Below, piece after piece: positions 11,189 through 24,002 of a stretch of 64,000 nucleotides of DNA. The notes beneath the pieces are model-generated. The model was not told the origin of the DNA and did not search any database. It saw only the letters and a list, made by a program, of their open reading frames with translations. Position 1 is the first letter of the stretch, and every line of letters begins with the position of its first letter. A program made the translations under genes and the position numbers. Source of the stretch: Corynebacterium aurimucosum ATCC 700975 (GTDB lineage: Bacteria > Actinomycetota > Actinomycetes > Mycobacteriales > Mycobacteriaceae); contig NC_012590.1 in the NCBI RefSeq assembly GCF_000022905.1, forward strand, positions 1,674,001 through 1,738,000. The letters run 5' to 3'.

Positions 11189-13459
11189 TTAGTCCTCCTC
11201 AACCGGAACCAGGGAGATTTTGCCGCGATTATCAATGTCGGCAATTTCGACCTGAATCTTATCGCCAACGTTGACGACGTCCTCGACCTTCTCAATGCGC
11301 TCGTCGCCGCCCAGCTTCGAGATGTGTACAAGGCCATCGCGACCCGGGGTCAGGGAAACGAAGGCACCGAAAGCCACGGTCTTCACCACGGTGCCGAGGA
11401 AGCGCTCGCCCACCTTCGGCAGCTGCGGGTTAGCAATGCTATTCACGCGGTCGATCGCAGCGTCAGCTGCTTCACCGGTAGCGGCAGAGATATACACAGT
11501 GCCGTCTTCCTCGATGGAGACATCGGCGCCAGTTTCCTCAGTAATGGCGTTGATAGTCTTGCCCTTCGGGCCAATGAGCTCACCAATCTTGTTCACCGGG
11601 ATAGTCACCGAGGTAATGCGCGGAGCCAGGCCAGACATCTCGTCTGGACTCTCGATGACCTCAGACATCGTGTCGAGGATGGCGGCACGGGCGTCGCGGG
11701 CCTGTTCGAGGGCGTCGGCAAGCACGTGCGAAGGAATGCCATCCAGCTTGGTATCCAGCTGCAGGGCGGTGATGAACTCGGATGTACCGGCAACCTTGAA
11801 GTCCATATCGCCGAAGGCATCCTCAGCGCCGAGAATATCGGTCAGCGCCACGAACTTTTCCTTGCCGTTGACCTCGCCCGAGACCAAGCCCATGGCGATA
11901 CCCGCCACCGGAGCCTTCAGCGGAACGCCCGCGTTGTAGAGGGACAGGGTGGACGCACAGACGGAGCCCATGGAGGTAGAACCGTTGGAACCAAGGGCCT
12001 CAGACACCTGGCGAATGGCGTAGGGGAAGTCCTCACGGGACGGGATCACCGGCAGCAACGCGCGCTCAGCCAGCGCACCGTGACCAATCTCGCGGCGCTT
12101 CGGGGAGCCTACGCGACCGGTCTCGCCGGTGGAGTACGGCGGGAAGTTGTAGTGGTGCATGTAGCGCTTGGACTCCACTGGGGTCAAAGAATCGATCTGC
12201 TGCTCCATCTTCAGCATGTCCAGGGTGGTCACACCCAGGATCTGGGTCTCGCCACGCTCGAAGAGAGAGGAGCCGTGTGCACGCGGGATCAGATCCACCT
12301 CCACGCCGAGGTCACGGATATCGGTCACACCACGGCCATCGATCCGGAAGCCCTCGGTGAGGATCTTGGTGCGCACGATGTCCTTCATCACGGCGTTGAA
12401 GGCGTTGCGGATCTGCTTGGATGCGTCGGCCTCGTCGAGGTCATCAAAGTCTTCGATGAGCTTAGCCTCGACCTGCTCCATGTACTCATTAGTGGCGTCG
12501 TCGCGGTCCTGCTTGCCCGGGATAGTGAGGAGCTTCTCCAGCTTCTTGGAGGCTGCCTTTTCGACGGCCGCGTAAACATCATCACCGTAGGGCGGGAAGA
12601 GAGGGAACTCCTGCGTCTCCTTGGCTGCACGCTCCGCCAGACCTGCCTGCGCTTCACACAGGGACTTGATGAAAGGCTTCGCAGCCTCCAAGCCCTCAGC
12701 CACGGTGGACTCCTGCGGAGCCGGTGCGCCTTCCTTGATGCGCTCGGCTACGTTCACACCAGCGCCGGCCTCGACCATCATGATGGCTACGTCGTCCTTC
12801 CGGCCCTTCTTCACGATGCGGCCGGCAACGACCATCTCGAAGAGAGCACGCTCGTGCTGCTCGTTATTCGGGAAGGCCACCCACTGGCCCTTCGGGTGCT
12901 TATCATCAGCAATCAGTGCCATGCGCACGCCGCCCACCGGGCCGGATACCGGCAGGCCAGAGAGCTGGGTGGAGGCGGAAGCGCCGTTGATGGCAACGAC
13001 ATCGTAGTACTCCTCCGGGTCCATGGAGAGGACCGTGACAACGACCTGAACCTCATTGCGCAAGCCCTTCACGAAGGTTGGGCGCAGCGGGCGGTCGATG
13101 AGGCGGCAGGCCAGGATAGCTTCGGTGGAAGGGCGCCCCTCGCGGCGGAAGAAGGAACCCGGGATCTTACCCGCGGCATACATGCGCTCCTCGACGTCCA
13201 CGGTCAGCGGGAAGAAGTCGAAGCCTTCGCGCGGTTGGTTAGAAGCGGTGGTCGTGGACAGCAGCATGGTGTCCTCGTCCAGGTAAGTGGTCACGGAGCC
13301 ACCGGCCTGGCGAGCCAGCTGGCCCGTCTCAAAACGGATGGTGCGAGTGCCGAAATCGCCGTTGTCCAGGGTAGCGATGGCCTCGGTGATGCCGTAATCG
13401 TCGTCGATAAGAAACTCGACGGAATTGTTCGGTTGCTTTTTAGCGTTCTTAGCGCTCAT
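11189..13459 (-). CDS. pnp: Polynucleotide phosphorylase / guanosine pentaphosphate synthetase
   Basis: Phosphorolytic 3'-5' exoribonuclease of the RNA degradation machinery; actinobacterial members are also called GpsI. The order is two RNase PH domains joined by a helical linker, a KH domain ([20 protein letters not shown], near residue 605) and an S1 domain at the C-terminus ([16 protein letters not shown]). I chose the ATG at 13459 because AAGGAGAG lies 8-9 bases upstream; the frame extends 23 codons further to 13528 without such support. The length of 756 aa fits C. glutamicum PNPase. It is downstream of rpsO, with a terminator between them. Confidence 0.95.
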   Translation of the reverse strand: MSAKNAKKQPNNSVEFLIDDDYGITEAIATLDNGDFGTRTIRFETGQLARQAGGSVTTYLDEDTMLLSTTTASNQPREGFDFFPLTVDVEERMYAAGKIPGSFFRREGRPSTEAILACRLIDRPLRPTFVKGLRNEVQVVVTVLSMDPEEYYDVVAINGASASTQLSGLPVSGPVGGVRMALIADDKHPKGQWVAFPNNEQHERALFEMVVAGRIVKKGRKDDVAIMMVEAGAGVNVAERIKEGAPAPQESTVAEGLEAAKPFIKSLCEAQAGLAERAAKETQEFPLFPPYGDDVYAAVEKAASKKLEKLLTIPGKQDRDDATNEYMEQVEAKLIEDFDDLDEADASKQIRNAFNAVMKDIVRTKILTEGFRIDGRGVTDIRDLGVEVDLIPRAHGSSLFERGETQILGVTTLDMLKMEQQIDSLTPVESKRYMHHYNFPPYSTGETGRVGSPKRREIGHGALAERALLPVIPSREDFPYAIRQVSEALGSNGSTSMGSVCASTLSLYNAGVPLKAPVAGIAMGLVSGEVNGKEKFVALTDILGAEDAFGDMDFKVAGTSEFITALQLDTKLDGIPSHVLADALEQARDARAAILDTMSEVIESPDEMSGLAPRITSVTIPVNKIGELIGPKGKTINAITEETGADVSIEEDGTVYISAATGEAADAAIDRVNSIANPQLPKVGERFLGTVVKTVAFGAFVSLTPGRDGLVHISKLGGDERIEKVEDVVNVGDKIQVEIADIDNRGKISLVPVEED

Positions 13460-13557
13460 GGATATAACTCTCCTTGGAGCTGTCATGGCGATCTTCGGTG
13501 CCGCCTCTTCTTCGATGTTTTCTGACAACGTCCAAGGATTTTAGCAGATGAGATAAG

Positions 13558-13590
13558 AAAACCCCCGCACACAAGGTGCGGGGGCCAAAA
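13558..13590 (-). terminator. Terminator after rpsO
   Basis: CCCCCGCAC and GTGCGGGGG form a perfect GC-rich stem. Read on the minus strand it is followed by GTTTTCTT. It separates rpsO from pnp, so pnp needs its own promoter or read-through. Confidence 0.75.
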
Positions 13591-13599
13591 GTTAAGCGT

Positions 13600-13869
13600 T
13601 TAGCGGCGCAGACCCAGGCGAGAAATCAGGTCGCGGTAACGGTCAACGTCGTTAGCGGCCAGGTACTTCAGCAAGCCACGACGGCGACCAACCATCAGCA
13701 GCAGACCACGACGGGAGTGGTGATCGTGCTTGTGATCCTTGAGGTGCTCGGTCAGGTTGTTGATGCGGGAAGTCAGCAGCGCAACCTGTGCCTCCGGGGA
13801 ACCGGTGTCGGTCTCGTGCAGGCCGTACTCCTTGAGGATTTCAGCCTTCTTCTCGGTGCTCAAAGCCAT
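13600..13869 (-). CDS. rpsO: 30S ribosomal protein S15
   Basis: An 89-aa primary 16S rRNA-binding protein of the small-subunit platform. It shows the conserved N-terminus [20 protein letters not shown], the [15 protein letters not shown] motif, [16 protein letters not shown] and the C-terminal [10 protein letters not shown] good purine-rich site (AGGAGATTTTCC) precedes the ATG at 13869. It is followed by its own terminator and then pnp, the classic rpsO-pnp order. Confidence 0.97.
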   Translation of the reverse strand: MALSTEKKAEILKEYGLHETDTGSPEAQVALLTSRINNLTEHLKDHKHDHHSRRGLLLMVGRRRGLLKYLAANDVDRYRDLISRLGLRR

Positions 13870-13947
13870 GGAAAATCTCCTATTGTATTTCAGTCCACAT
13901 GAAATGTTGCGCCTTAAGGCGCTGCCTGTGACTACTGTGGACCGCAG

Positions 13948-14865
13948 TCAGCAAGTCGAAGTAGAAGTATAGAGGCTGCCCAGCTTCGACATCAAATCAT
14001 CGACGAAGCGCGCGTCATCCACCGCAACGGCCACGCGGGTGGTGGGATCATTAAGGCGTTCAGGGTCACCGATCGTGCGCCCGTTCCCCTCACACCGCAG
14101 ATTCAGGTCGAGGCAGGTCACCAGCGAAGGATCGGCTGCCACTGCTACCGCCAAGGGATCGTGGAGCCCACAACCGCCAAGGTGCGGAGAGGTCGTCTTA
14201 TAAGCACGTATGTAATAGTCCACGATGTCCGCGTAGATCCGGCCCGTCCGCGTGCCCCTCCACTGCTTCGTATGCTCCCTAGTGAGCAAGGTGCGCAGCG
14301 TGACATCGAGTCCCACCATCGTGAGGTCGTGCGCGTGGCGGAAAACATAGTCCGTGGCTTGGGGATCTTGGAAGACGTTAGCCTCGGCATAAGGAGTGAC
14401 GTTCCCGGGTACGGTCAGCGCCCCGCCCATCATCACGATGCGGGCGTTGCGGGCAAAGTCCGGGTCCTCGCGCATGGCGGCCGCAATGCTTGTCGACGGC
14501 CCCGTCGGCACAATGACCAGATCCTCGCCATACTCACGGACCGAACGGAGAAGAAAGCCCACTGCATCCTCGTATGCCTTGCGCCGCGGCGGAGGCAGAA
14601 GTACTTCCCCAAGGCCATTGCGGCCATGGATGAAAGCAGAAATGGGAGCAACGCTAAAGCCCGGCCGCGTCGGACCGGTGAAGACGGGGACATCCTCGGC
14701 GTCGAGAAGCTCGAGCAACGCCAGCGAGTTGCGCACTCCCAATGCCACCGGCACGTTGCCATAGGTGCCCGTAACCCCGATCAGCTCGAGGTCGGGGTGC
14801 GCTAAAGCATAGGCGAGCGCAAGGGCGTCATCGATTCCGGTGTCGAGGTCGAGGATGATCTTCAT
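13948..14865 (-). CDS. Nucleoside hydrolase (IunH family)
   Basis: Hydrolyses ribonucleosides to base and ribose for salvage. The N-terminus has the calcium-binding aspartate cluster DLDTGIDDALAL (residues 6-17), and MMGGALTVPGNVTPYAEANVFQDP near the middle fits the family, as do the C-terminal HDPLAVAVAADP residues. The length of 305 aa is normal. Substrate preference (pyrimidine or purine) cannot be read from sequence alone. It starts immediately after the ribF stop codon without a gap, so the two are probably translationally coupled. Confidence 0.88.
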   Translation of the reverse strand: MKIILDLDTGIDDALALAYALAHPDLELIGVTGTYGNVPVALGVRNSLALLELLDAEDVPVFTGPTRPGFSVAPISAFIHGRNGLGEVLLPPPRRKAYEDAVGFLLRSVREYGEDLVIVPTGPSTSIAAAMREDPDFARNARIVMMGGALTVPGNVTPYAEANVFQDPQATDYVFRHAHDLTMVGLDVTLRTLLTREHTKQWRGTRTGRIYADIVDYYIRAYKTTSPHLGGCGLHDPLAVAVAADPSLVTCLDLNLRCEGNGRTIGDPERLNDPTTRVAVAVDDARFVDDLMSKLGSLYTSTSTC

Positions 14866-16777
<1,912 letters not shown>

Positions 16778-16786
16778 CTGCCTGAT

Positions 16787-17461
16787 TTAGCGGTCAAAAT
16801 TGAGCGCCGGGACAGCGGTGGCGACGATGACATAGCCATCCCGGATAATCCAGTGCCCAGTAATGAAGGGCACCGGGGTCGGCCGCGCCAAGAGGTAGGA
16901 CACCAGAGTGCCATCGAGGCGTAAATCGATTTCGGCTTGGTCAAAGTCCAGCCAGCGCCGAGTCATGGGGAACCACGTCTTGTAGGTGGCCTCCTTGGCG
17001 CAGAACAACAGGCGGTCCGGGCAGGAAATACCCGCCGCTTGCAACTGAGCCAGCTGCGGCATCTCCCCCGGCCGCGCAATCATCGTCAACACGTGTTCTG
17101 GCAGGGGCTCCGCTGGTTCGGCGTCAAGCCCCATGGAGCGCACGTGTGTGTCAGGAGCTGCCACGGCTGCGCGCAACCCTTCGGTGTGCGTCATCGATCC
17201 GGTATAGCCCTCCGGCCACAGCGGCATGCCGCGCTCGCCGCGCAGAATCGGCTCATCTCCCGTGTAGTTGAGCTCCTTCAAGGCTTGGTGGGCGCACCAG
17301 CGCGCATCCCCGAACTCGGATTTGCGCACGTCCACAGCCTGGGAGACCACGGAGCGCTCTTCTGGGGAGAGGTGATGATAGTTGAGGAGATTAGTCATCG
17401 ACTCATCCGTGCGTACGTAGCAAAAACGAGCTGATTCCGGGAAGAGAGAAGGTTCAAGCAT
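16787..17461 (-). CDS. pptA: 4'-phosphopantetheinyl transferase (Sfp/EntD type)
   Basis: Transfers phosphopantetheine from CoA to carrier proteins; in corynebacteria the likely targets are the type I fatty acid synthases and the mycolate polyketide synthase. The family motifs are present: SMGLDAEPAEPLP (magnesium site) and FCAKEATYKTWFP (WxxKEA-like core). The length is 224 aa from ATG 17461. It overlaps the end of the phosphoesterase gene by 8 bases, suggesting coupling. No secondary-metabolite cluster is adjacent, supporting a housekeeping role. Confidence 0.88.
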   Translation of the reverse strand: MLEPSLFPESARFCYVRTDESMTNLLNYHHLSPEERSVVSQAVDVRKSEFGDARWCAHQALKELNYTGDEPILRGERGMPLWPEGYTGSMTHTEGLRAAVAAPDTHVRSMGLDAEPAEPLPEHVLTMIARPGEMPQLAQLQAAGISCPDRLLFCAKEATYKTWFPMTRRWLDFDQAEIDLRLDGTLVSYLLARPTPVPFITGHWIIRDGYVIVATAVPALNFDR

Positions 17462-18275
17462 GCTCGGCCCTCCCCGTCTTCTCATCGATGGTGAGCACTG
17501 GATACGGCCACGGCTGAAGACCACCGTGAGCCTGCCACTCACGTGGATAGCCCAAGGACACCTCGATGTGGTCTACCCCATCGATGTTGGCGCGATTAGG
17601 CATGTGGAGGTGACCATAGATCACTGCCATAGCGTTATAGCGCCGCGGCCAGGAGCGCGTGTGGCGGGTGCCGCACCACAAGGCCACTTCGGGCCAACGC
17701 AAGTAGAGAGTCGGCTCCTGTACCAGCGGCCAGTGGTTGATAAGAACCGTTTCACCCTCGACCCGTGATAGCCGCTTGATCGAATAGGCCAGGCGGTCCC
17801 AGCACCACGCGCGAACATCGACGAAGGGGGCGATGGCAAATTCATCGGTCATGATGATCTGCTTCTCCTTCGCGCTCGCCAGCGCCTGTTCCACCGTGGT
17901 GCCTGGTGGACGGAAGCTGTAATCGTAGAGCGTAAACAGTGGGACCACGGTGACCCCTCCGAATACCGGAAACGGATCCTCCGGGGTAATCACGCCGATT
18001 TCCCGGCAGCCTTCGACGAGGCGATCGTATTTCGAGCGCCCCTGGTAGGCGTCCTGTCCGCGGGAGAAGAGCTCGTGGTTGCCGGGCACCCAAATGACGG
18101 TGGCGTAGCGGTTCTTTAGGCGCGCCAAGGTGTTGATAACAAGGTCAATGCGCTCGGCCACGTCGCCGGCAACAATCAGCCAATCGTTGGGGTTCGGCGG
18201 GACAAGTTCATCGATGCGGTCCCCGTTTACGCGCACTGCCGCGTGGAGATCGGAGACGGCCCACAGAGTGGTCAT
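17454..18275 (-). CDS. Metallophosphoesterase
   Basis: A 273-aa calcineurin-like phosphoesterase. The metal-binding series is complete: SDLHAAV (residues 8-14), GDVAERIDL, PGNHELFSR and the late YGHLHMPN. No signal peptide or membrane segment is visible, so it is cytoplasmic. The substrate is unknown. It stands between the MATE exporter and the phosphopantetheinyl transferase, and this three-gene neighbourhood next to truB recurs in corynebacteria. Confidence 0.85.
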   Translation of the reverse strand: MTTLWAVSDLHAAVRVNGDRIDELVPPNPNDWLIVAGDVAERIDLVINTLARLKNRYATVIWVPGNHELFSRGQDAYQGRSKYDRLVEGCREIGVITPEDPFPVFGGVTVVPLFTLYDYSFRPPGTTVEQALASAKEKQIIMTDEFAIAPFVDVRAWCWDRLAYSIKRLSRVEGETVLINHWPLVQEPTLYLRWPEVALWCGTRHTRSWPRRYNAMAVIYGHLHMPNRANIDGVDHIEVSLGYPREWQAHGGLQPWPYPVLTIDEKTGRAEHA

Positions 18276-18319
18276 AGCGCCTCCTTCACACGAACAGTCC
18301 CTCTACTTCTACCACAGGC

Positions 18320-19618
18320 TTAGACCTGCGCCCACCGCATAGAGTAGAAACGACAGACCACGCCCACCATGCGAATGAGGATGAATGCGGCAATACCGCC
18401 CCACACCCCGGTCAGGCCGGTGCCGAAAACAAAGGCCAACCAGACGCCGGGCAGGAAGCCGAGGAGCACTGATGCGAGGGTCAGCGTGCGGAGGAAGGCC
18501 GCGTCCCCAGCCCCCAGGAGGACGCCGTCCAAGGCGAAGACGACGCCGCCAATAATGACGAGGAAGGTCATAACCCACCAGGGGCCGGAGATGACCTCTA
18601 GAACCTCCGGGCTCGTGGTAAAAATCCGTGGGATAAAAGCGGAGCCAAGGCCCAGTACCGCTGCCAGCGCGAGGGAGAAGGACGTCGAGTAGAGCGTTAC
18701 CTTGGTTCCCACCGTGCGGGCATAGCGAGCTGATCCCGCTCCCAATGCCGCACCGGTCAAGGCTTGGGCAGCGATCGCGAGAGAATCCAGAACGAGGGAC
18801 AGGAAGTTCCACATCTGCATCATGATTTGATGCGCGGCGAGCTGCGCCGTGCCGATACGTGAGGCCACAGCCGCCGCTGACAGAAACGCCACTTGGAAAC
18901 TCAGCGAACGCACGATGAGGTCACGCCCCAACACGAGCTGCCGACGAACCACGCTCCAGCGAATCTCCCAGGAGCCAGTATGCTCGCGGCGCAGCTCTGC
19001 CACGAAGAACGCCGCGATGATCCCCATGCCCAGCACCGTGGCCAGTGCAGAGCCAGGCAGACCCCAGAAGTGCACGAAAATCGGCACCGCGATGGCGCCG
19101 GGAACCATGCCTGCAAGGGTGAAGTAGAGGGGCTTGCGGGTGTTTTGAACACCGCGCATCCAGCCGTTGCCGGCCATGTTGATGAGAGTAAAAGGAATGG
19201 CGACGGCCGCAATCCGCAGCCACTGTGCGGTCCCCCGCGCTGTATCCGGGTTACCCGTCAACCAGGTGGCAAAGACGCCGGCGAAGAGCCACATGATGAC
19301 GGCGAGCACCATTCCAACGCCCACGGCAACCCACGTTGCTTGCACGCCCTCGGCGACGGCTTCCTCGCGCTTCCCCGCGCCGAACAGCCGTGACGCACGC
19401 GCGGTCGTGCCATAAGACAGGAAGGTTAATTGGGTGGTAACCACCGAATGGAGCGTGGCCGCTGCGCCAAGCGAGGCCAGATCCTCCGCCCCCAAACGGC
19501 CTACGACCGCGGTATCCAACAATAAATACAGCGGCATGGCCGCCAGAACGCCCAGAGCGGGGACGGCGAGGCGGAAGACCTCAGCGGCAGAAACCTTCAC
19601 TGGTTGCTCGGAAGCCAT
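18320..19618 (-). CDS. dinF: MATE family efflux transporter (DinF type)
   Basis: A 432-aa integral membrane protein with about 12 hydrophobic segments in two homologous halves, as in MATE proteins that export cationic or other small compounds by cation antiport. The N-terminus (FRLAVPALGVLAAMPLYLLLDTAVVGRLG) is characteristic of the DinF branch. The start ATG abuts the nrnA stop codon directly. Its substrate is not predictable. It belongs to the rimP-nusA-infB-rbfA-nrnA row. Confidence 0.9.
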   Translation of the reverse strand: MASEQPVKVSAAEVFRLAVPALGVLAAMPLYLLLDTAVVGRLGAEDLASLGAAATLHSVVTTQLTFLSYGTTARASRLFGAGKREEAVAEGVQATWVAVGVGMVLAVIMWLFAGVFATWLTGNPDTARGTAQWLRIAAVAIPFTLINMAGNGWMRGVQNTRKPLYFTLAGMVPGAIAVPIFVHFWGLPGSALATVLGMGIIAAFFVAELRREHTGSWEIRWSVVRRQLVLGRDLIVRSLSFQVAFLSAAAVASRIGTAQLAAHQIMMQMWNFLSLVLDSLAIAAQALTGAALGAGSARYARTVGTKVTLYSTSFSLALAAVLGLGSAFIPRIFTTSPEVLEVISGPWWVMTFLVIIGGVVFALDGVLLGAGDAAFLRTLTLASVLLGFLPGVWLAFVFGTGLTGVWGGIAAFILIRMVGVVCRFYSMRWAQV

Positions 19619-20581
19619 CTAGGACAACGCACCTACCAGCTGCGCGATAACCTCCTCGGGCCTTCCGTGCGCGGTATAACCTGCGGCCGGAATATGCCCG
19701 CCGCCTCCAAAGGCGAGCGCCACCTCCGCACAGTTGACGGCGGAGGAACGCAGGGACACCGCCCAAACATCAGGCGCCTGCTCCTTGAAGACCACTCCGA
19801 TGTCAGTGCCTTTCAAGGCCCGGACATAATCGACGAAAGATTCAATCGCGGAATCGGCGTGGGAGCTGACCTCCTCATGTGGGACGAAGAGAACAGCGAG
19901 GCGGTGCTCCCCTGCTTCCTCAATCCTGAGGCCTGAAAGCACACGTCCAATCATCTGCAGGTCATCGGCCGTGCTGGAATCCATGAGTTCCAACGCAATC
20001 TGCTTGGTGTCGAGACCATAGAGCATCAGGCGCGCGGCGATATCATGCATGGCTGGGCGGCCCCACCGGAAGTTACCGGTATCGGTGACTAGGCCCGCGT
20101 ACAGGCAGTGCGCGATGACGCGATCGATTTGGATGGACAGCCTATCCAAGATGTCTAGGATCACCACCGTAGTCGACTCACATACCGGATCCACCACATT
20201 GATGGCTCCAAAACCATCGTTGGAGGCGTGGTGATCGATGCACAGCACGCGGCCCACGGCGGCCATTTCTTCGATCTCCCGGGCCACCGAACCCGTCCTA
20301 TCTATCGAGCCGCAGTCCACAGTGACATAGAGGTCATAACCTTGTGGAAGCTCATCCACCAACTCGATCTCATCCACCGTGGGGATGGAAAACAGGTTGG
20401 CTGAAATATCACGGCGCTGGCCAATCACGGTACGGGTCTGTTTCCCACGCTGGCGGAGCGCCAGGGTAAGGGCGGCTGCCGAACCGACCGCGTCGGCGTC
20501 TGGGCGCAAATGCGTGATGATGCAAATGCTGCTGGCTTGCACCAGCGCATCCACTGCGGCTTCGTAGTTGGTTCGCGACAC
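19619..20581 (-). CDS. nrnA: DHH/DHHA1 phosphoesterase, oligoribonuclease / pAp phosphatase
   Basis: Degrades very short RNAs and probably 3'-phosphoadenosine 5'-phosphate. HLRPDADAVGSAAAL (residues 20-34) and IDHHASNDGFG hold the DHH metal ligands; GGGGHIPAAGY near the C-terminus is the DHHA1 substrate motif. The length is 320 aa. Translation starts at GTG 20581, directly after the rbfA stop codon without a gap, implying translational coupling with rbfA. Confidence 0.93.
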   Translation of the reverse strand: MSRTNYEAAVDALVQASSICIITHLRPDADAVGSAAALTLALRQRGKQTRTVIGQRRDISANLFSIPTVDEIELVDELPQGYDLYVTVDCGSIDRTGSVAREIEEMAAVGRVLCIDHHASNDGFGAINVVDPVCESTTVVILDILDRLSIQIDRVIAHCLYAGLVTDTGNFRWGRPAMHDIAARLMLYGLDTKQIALELMDSSTADDLQMIGRVLSGLRIEEAGEHRLAVLFVPHEEVSSHADSAIESFVDYVRALKGTDIGVVFKEQAPDVWAVSLRSSAVNCAEVALAFGGGGHIPAAGYTAHGRPEEVIAQLVGALS

Positions 20582-21025
20582 TTAGTCCTCTTCCTCGTCC
20601 GAGGTCTTGTACGGGTTCGCGTCGCCTGCGGGCTGTGCACCTTCCTTCAGCTTGGCTAGCTCCGCATCGCGGGCACGGGCGCGGGCGAGCAGCTCCTCCA
20701 TGTGCGCCGAGGCCTCGGGGACGGTATCGAGCTCGAAGGACAGCGTCGGTGTAAAACGAACGGAGAGCTCATCACCCACAATCTTGCGCAATTGCCCCTT
20801 AGCCCTGGTGAGGGCTTCGGCCGCCTGGTCATAATCAGGCTCGGTCCCGATATCCGTACCACGCACCGTGTAGAACACGGTGGCGTCGTGGAGATCACCC
20901 GTGACCCGGGCATCCGTGATTGTCACCAGCTCAAGGCGGCGATCCTTGATTTGGCGCTCAATGGCACTGGCGACGATTGTCTGAATGCGCTTTGCCATGC
21001 GTGCGGCGCGTGCGTGATCAACCAT
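20582..21025 (-). CDS. rbfA: Ribosome-binding factor A
   Basis: A 147-aa late assembly factor of the 30S subunit. It has a KH-like fold; visible are [26 protein letters not shown] at the start and [17 protein letters not shown] in the core. The acidic tail is short. A GAGCTTCACC context and purine-rich AAGGAGCTTC precede ATG 21025. infB ends 150 bases upstream behind a terminator, so rbfA may also have its own promoter. Confidence 0.95.
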   Translation of the reverse strand: MVDHARAARMAKRIQTIVASAIERQIKDRRLELVTITDARVTGDLHDATVFYTVRGTDIGTEPDYDQAAEALTRAKGQLRKIVGDELSVRFTPTLSFELDTVPEASAHMEELLARARARDAELAKLKEGAQPAGDANPYKTSDEEED

Positions 21026-21100
21026 GGTGAAGCTCCTTTACGTACGGTTACTGGCAACTAGTCTAGGATACCGATTCTGCACCTTTCGGCCGAAATGAGG

Positions 21101-21134
21101 AAAGCCCAGCCAGAATCTTTCCTGGCTGGGCTTT
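21101..21134 (-). terminator. Terminator after infB
   Basis: AAAGCCCAGCCAG and CTGGCTGGGCTTT form a perfect 13-base stem with a 8-base loop. On the minus strand it is followed by TTTCCTCATTT. It separates infB from rbfA. Confidence 0.8.
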
Positions 21135-21175
21135 ATTACCTGAGCTCAGCTATTAGCTGAAGAACTCGGTGGCGC

Positions 21176-23893
21176 TTAGTCGCGCGGGACCTCGACCTCT
21201 TCGTAGGCCTGGATGATATCGCCTACCTGAATATCCGGGTAGGACAGAACCATACCGCACTCGTAGCCGGCGTTGATCTCGTTTGCGTCATCCTTCTCGT
21301 GGCGCAGGGACTCGATCTTGGCATCGGAGGTAATGACGTTTCCGTCGCGGACCAGGCGTACCTTGCCATTGCGCTTGACCTTGCCCTCCGTGACCATACA
21401 ACCGGCGATGGTGCCGACGGCGGAGGACTTGAACAGCGCGCGGATCTCTGCCGCACCGGTGTCGCGCTCCTCGTAGATGGGCTTGAGCATGCCCTTCAGA
21501 GCTGCCTCAACCTCTTCGATGGCACGGTAGATCACCGTGTAGTAGCGGATATCGACGCCCTCAGCGTTAGCTTCCTCGGTGGCCTTGCCCTCAGCGCGAA
21601 CGTTGAAGGCGATGATGATGGCGTCCGAAGCTGCAGCCAGGGAGACGTTGGTCTGCGTTACCGCACCCACACCACGGTCGATGATGTTGAGCTGTACCTC
21701 GTCGTCGACCTCGATGTCCAACAGGGCATCTTCGAGGGCTTCCACGGAACCTGCGTTGTCGCCCTTGAGGATGAGGTTGAGCGTCGAGGTTTCCTTGAGC
21801 ACTGCATCCAGGTCCTCGAGGGAGACACGCTTGCGAGCCTTTGCCTGCAGAGCAGAACGCTTACGAGCATCGCGCTGTGCAGCAATCTGGCGTGCCACGC
21901 GGTCATCCTCAACAACCAGGAGGTTGTCGCCGGCGCCAGGGACACCATTGAGACCCTGCACCTGAACCGGGCGGGACGGGCCGGCCTCTTCCACATCGTT
22001 GCCGAATTCATCGAGCATGCGGCGCACGCGTCCGTGTGCATCACCAACCACGATGGAATCACCAATGCGCAGCGTACCGCGCTGGATGATAACCGTAGCC
22101 ACCGGACCGCGGCCGCGGTCGAGGTGGGCCTCGATGGCAGAGCCCTGTGCATCCATGTCCGGGTTAGCGGTGAGCTCCAAGGCAGCGTCCGCCGTCAAGA
22201 TGACGGCTTCGAGCAGATCATCAATGTTGATGTTGTTCTTCGCGGAGATATCCACGAACATCGTGTCGCCACCGTACTCTTCCGGAACCAGTCCGTACTC
22301 AGTGAGCTGACCACGGATCTTGTCCGGGGAAGCTTCCGGCTTATCAATCTTGTTGACCGCGACGACCACAGGAATGTCAGCTGCCTTCGCGTGGTTGATT
22401 GCCTCGATGGTCTGCGGCATCACGCCATCATCAGCGGCAACCACCAGGATGGCCAAGTCGGTGGACTTAGCACCGCGGGCACGCATGGCGGTGAAGGCCT
22501 CGTGACCCGGGGTATCCAGGAAGGTGATGGTGCGAGGACCATCCTCCAGGTCCACCGTGGTTTGGTAGGCGCCGATGCCCTGGGTGATGCCACCGGCCTC
22601 GCCGGCACCTTCGTTGGTCTTACGAATGGTGTCCAGAAGGCGAGTCTTACCGTGGTCAACGTGACCCATCACGGTCACAACTGGCGGGCGCTTCTCAAGT
22701 GCCTCTTCGCCACCCTCGTCTTCGCCGAACTGCAGGTCGAAGGACTCGAGCAGCTCGCGGTCCTCATCCTCTGGGGAGACGACCTGAACCTCGTAGTTAA
22801 TCTCCGAACCCAACAGCTGCAGGGTGTCTTCGGAGACAGAAGCCGTAGCAGTCACCATCTCACCGAGGTTGAACAGTGCCTGCACCAGTGCTGCAGGATC
22901 TGCACCAATCTTCTCAGCGAAGTCAGCCAGGGAAGCACCGCGACGCAGGCGTACGACCTTACCGCCGCCGTCAGGCAGACGTACGCCGCCTACCTCATGC
23001 TTCTGCTGCTCTTCAAACTCATGGCGCTTCTGACGCTTCGACTTCTTACCGCGACGCGGTGCGCCACCCGGACGGCCGAATGCACCAGCGGTGCCACCAC
23101 GACGACCGCCGCGTCCACGGAAACCACCGTGGCCAGGACCACCGTGGCCGGGGCCGCCACCGCGGCCGCCGCGACCACGACCACCGCCGCCACTACCAGC
23201 GGCCTTCGACGGCATGCTGGCCGGGTTCGGGTGCGAAGGCATCATTGCCGGCGAAGGACGACGTCCTCCGCTGCGGTTGCCATCACCCTGCGGGCGTGCG
23301 CCGCCCTTGCCGCCACGGTTATCACCGGGCTTGCCAGCGGAACGCTGTCCCTTGGTACCGCCTGGGCGTGGTCCGGGGCTCGGACGATCGCTGGAGCTAC
23401 CCGTGGAGAACGGGTTGTTGGCCACGCGGCGGGTCCCGCCAGGCTTCGGCATGCTGCGCGGAGTGACAGCGCGCTCGCTACCCTTCTCGGTATTCTTGCG
23501 CTGTGCTCCAGGCTTCGGTGCGCCACCGGGCTTTGGCGTGGCACCCGGCTTCGGTGCACCACCTGGCTTCGGTGCACCACCTGGCTTCGGAGCAGCACCG
23601 GGCTTGGGGGCAGCACTTGGCTTCGGGCCTGGCTTTGCCGCGGTGGCAGGCTTCTTTTCTGTCGGTTTCTTGGAAGCAGAAGCTGGGGTGGCTGCCGGCG
23701 CGTTCTTCTCCGCTGCTTTGTCTTCGCCACCCTTAGCTTCGTAGTGTGCGCGCATCTTCTTGATCACCGGGGGTTCGATGGTCGAGGATGCGGTCTTGAC
23801 GAACTCGCCTTGTTCCTTCAGCGTGGCGAGTAGTTCCTTGCTGGTTACGCCGAGCTGCTTTGCCAACTCGTGTACACGTAGCTTTCCGGGCAC
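21176..23893 (-). CDS. infB: Translation initiation factor IF-2
   Basis: GTPase that places initiator fMet-tRNA on the ribosome. The N-terminal IF2_N helix ([21 protein letters not shown]) is followed by a long disordered region. GTPase motifs begin near residue 410: GHVDHGKT (G1), [10 protein letters not shown] (G2), DTPGHEAF (G3) and NKID (G4); domains II-IV follow. Residues 87-130 are Pro-Lys-Pro-Gly-Gly-Ala repeats and residues about 225-265 are Arg/Gly-rich. The 905-aa length is somewhat short for corynebacterial IF-2, mainly through this variable region. The gene follows ylxR in the nusA operon. Confidence 0.97.
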   Translation of the reverse strand: MPGKLRVHELAKQLGVTSKELLATLKEQGEFVKTASSTIEPPVIKKMRAHYEAKGGEDKAAEKNAPAATPASASKKPTEKKPATAAKPGPKPSAAPKPGAAPKPGGAPKPGGAPKPGATPKPGGAPKPGAQRKNTEKGSERAVTPRSMPKPGGTRRVANNPFSTGSSSDRPSPGPRPGGTKGQRSAGKPGDNRGGKGGARPQGDGNRSGGRRPSPAMMPSHPNPASMPSKAAGSGGGGRGRGGRGGGPGHGGPGHGGFRGRGGRRGGTAGAFGRPGGAPRRGKKSKRQKRHEFEEQQKHEVGGVRLPDGGGKVVRLRRGASLADFAEKIGADPAALVQALFNLGEMVTATASVSEDTLQLLGSEINYEVQVVSPEDEDRELLESFDLQFGEDEGGEEALEKRPPVVTVMGHVDHGKTRLLDTIRKTNEGAGEAGGITQGIGAYQTTVDLEDGPRTITFLDTPGHEAFTAMRARGAKSTDLAILVVAADDGVMPQTIEAINHAKAADIPVVVAVNKIDKPEASPDKIRGQLTEYGLVPEEYGGDTMFVDISAKNNINIDDLLEAVILTADAALELTANPDMDAQGSAIEAHLDRGRGPVATVIIQRGTLRIGDSIVVGDAHGRVRRMLDEFGNDVEEAGPSRPVQVQGLNGVPGAGDNLLVVEDDRVARQIAAQRDARKRSALQAKARKRVSLEDLDAVLKETSTLNLILKGDNAGSVEALEDALLDIEVDDEVQLNIIDRGVGAVTQTNVSLAAASDAIIIAFNVRAEGKATEEANAEGVDIRYYTVIYRAIEEVEAALKGMLKPIYEERDTGAAEIRALFKSSAVGTIAGCMVTEGKVKRNGKVRLVRDGNVITSDAKIESLRHEKDDANEINAGYECGMVLSYPDIQVGDIIQAYEEVEVPRD
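23504..23635 (-). repeat. 18-base tandem repeats inside infB (PKPGGA units)
   Basis: About seven degenerate 18-base units encode [18 protein letters not shown]. Two neighbouring units (23547-23564 and 23565-23582) are identical. The array lies in the disordered linker, in frame, so unit number can change without breaking the protein. Confidence 0.85.
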
Positions 23894-24002
23894 TTGTCTC
23901 CTCTTTAATCTTTCTAGGAGCCAAGGCCGCGGAATACGGCCTGACCCCTAGTTAATGGCTATGGACTTTCATCGCTGATGCTGCTTCATGGTTGTGCGCT
24001 CA

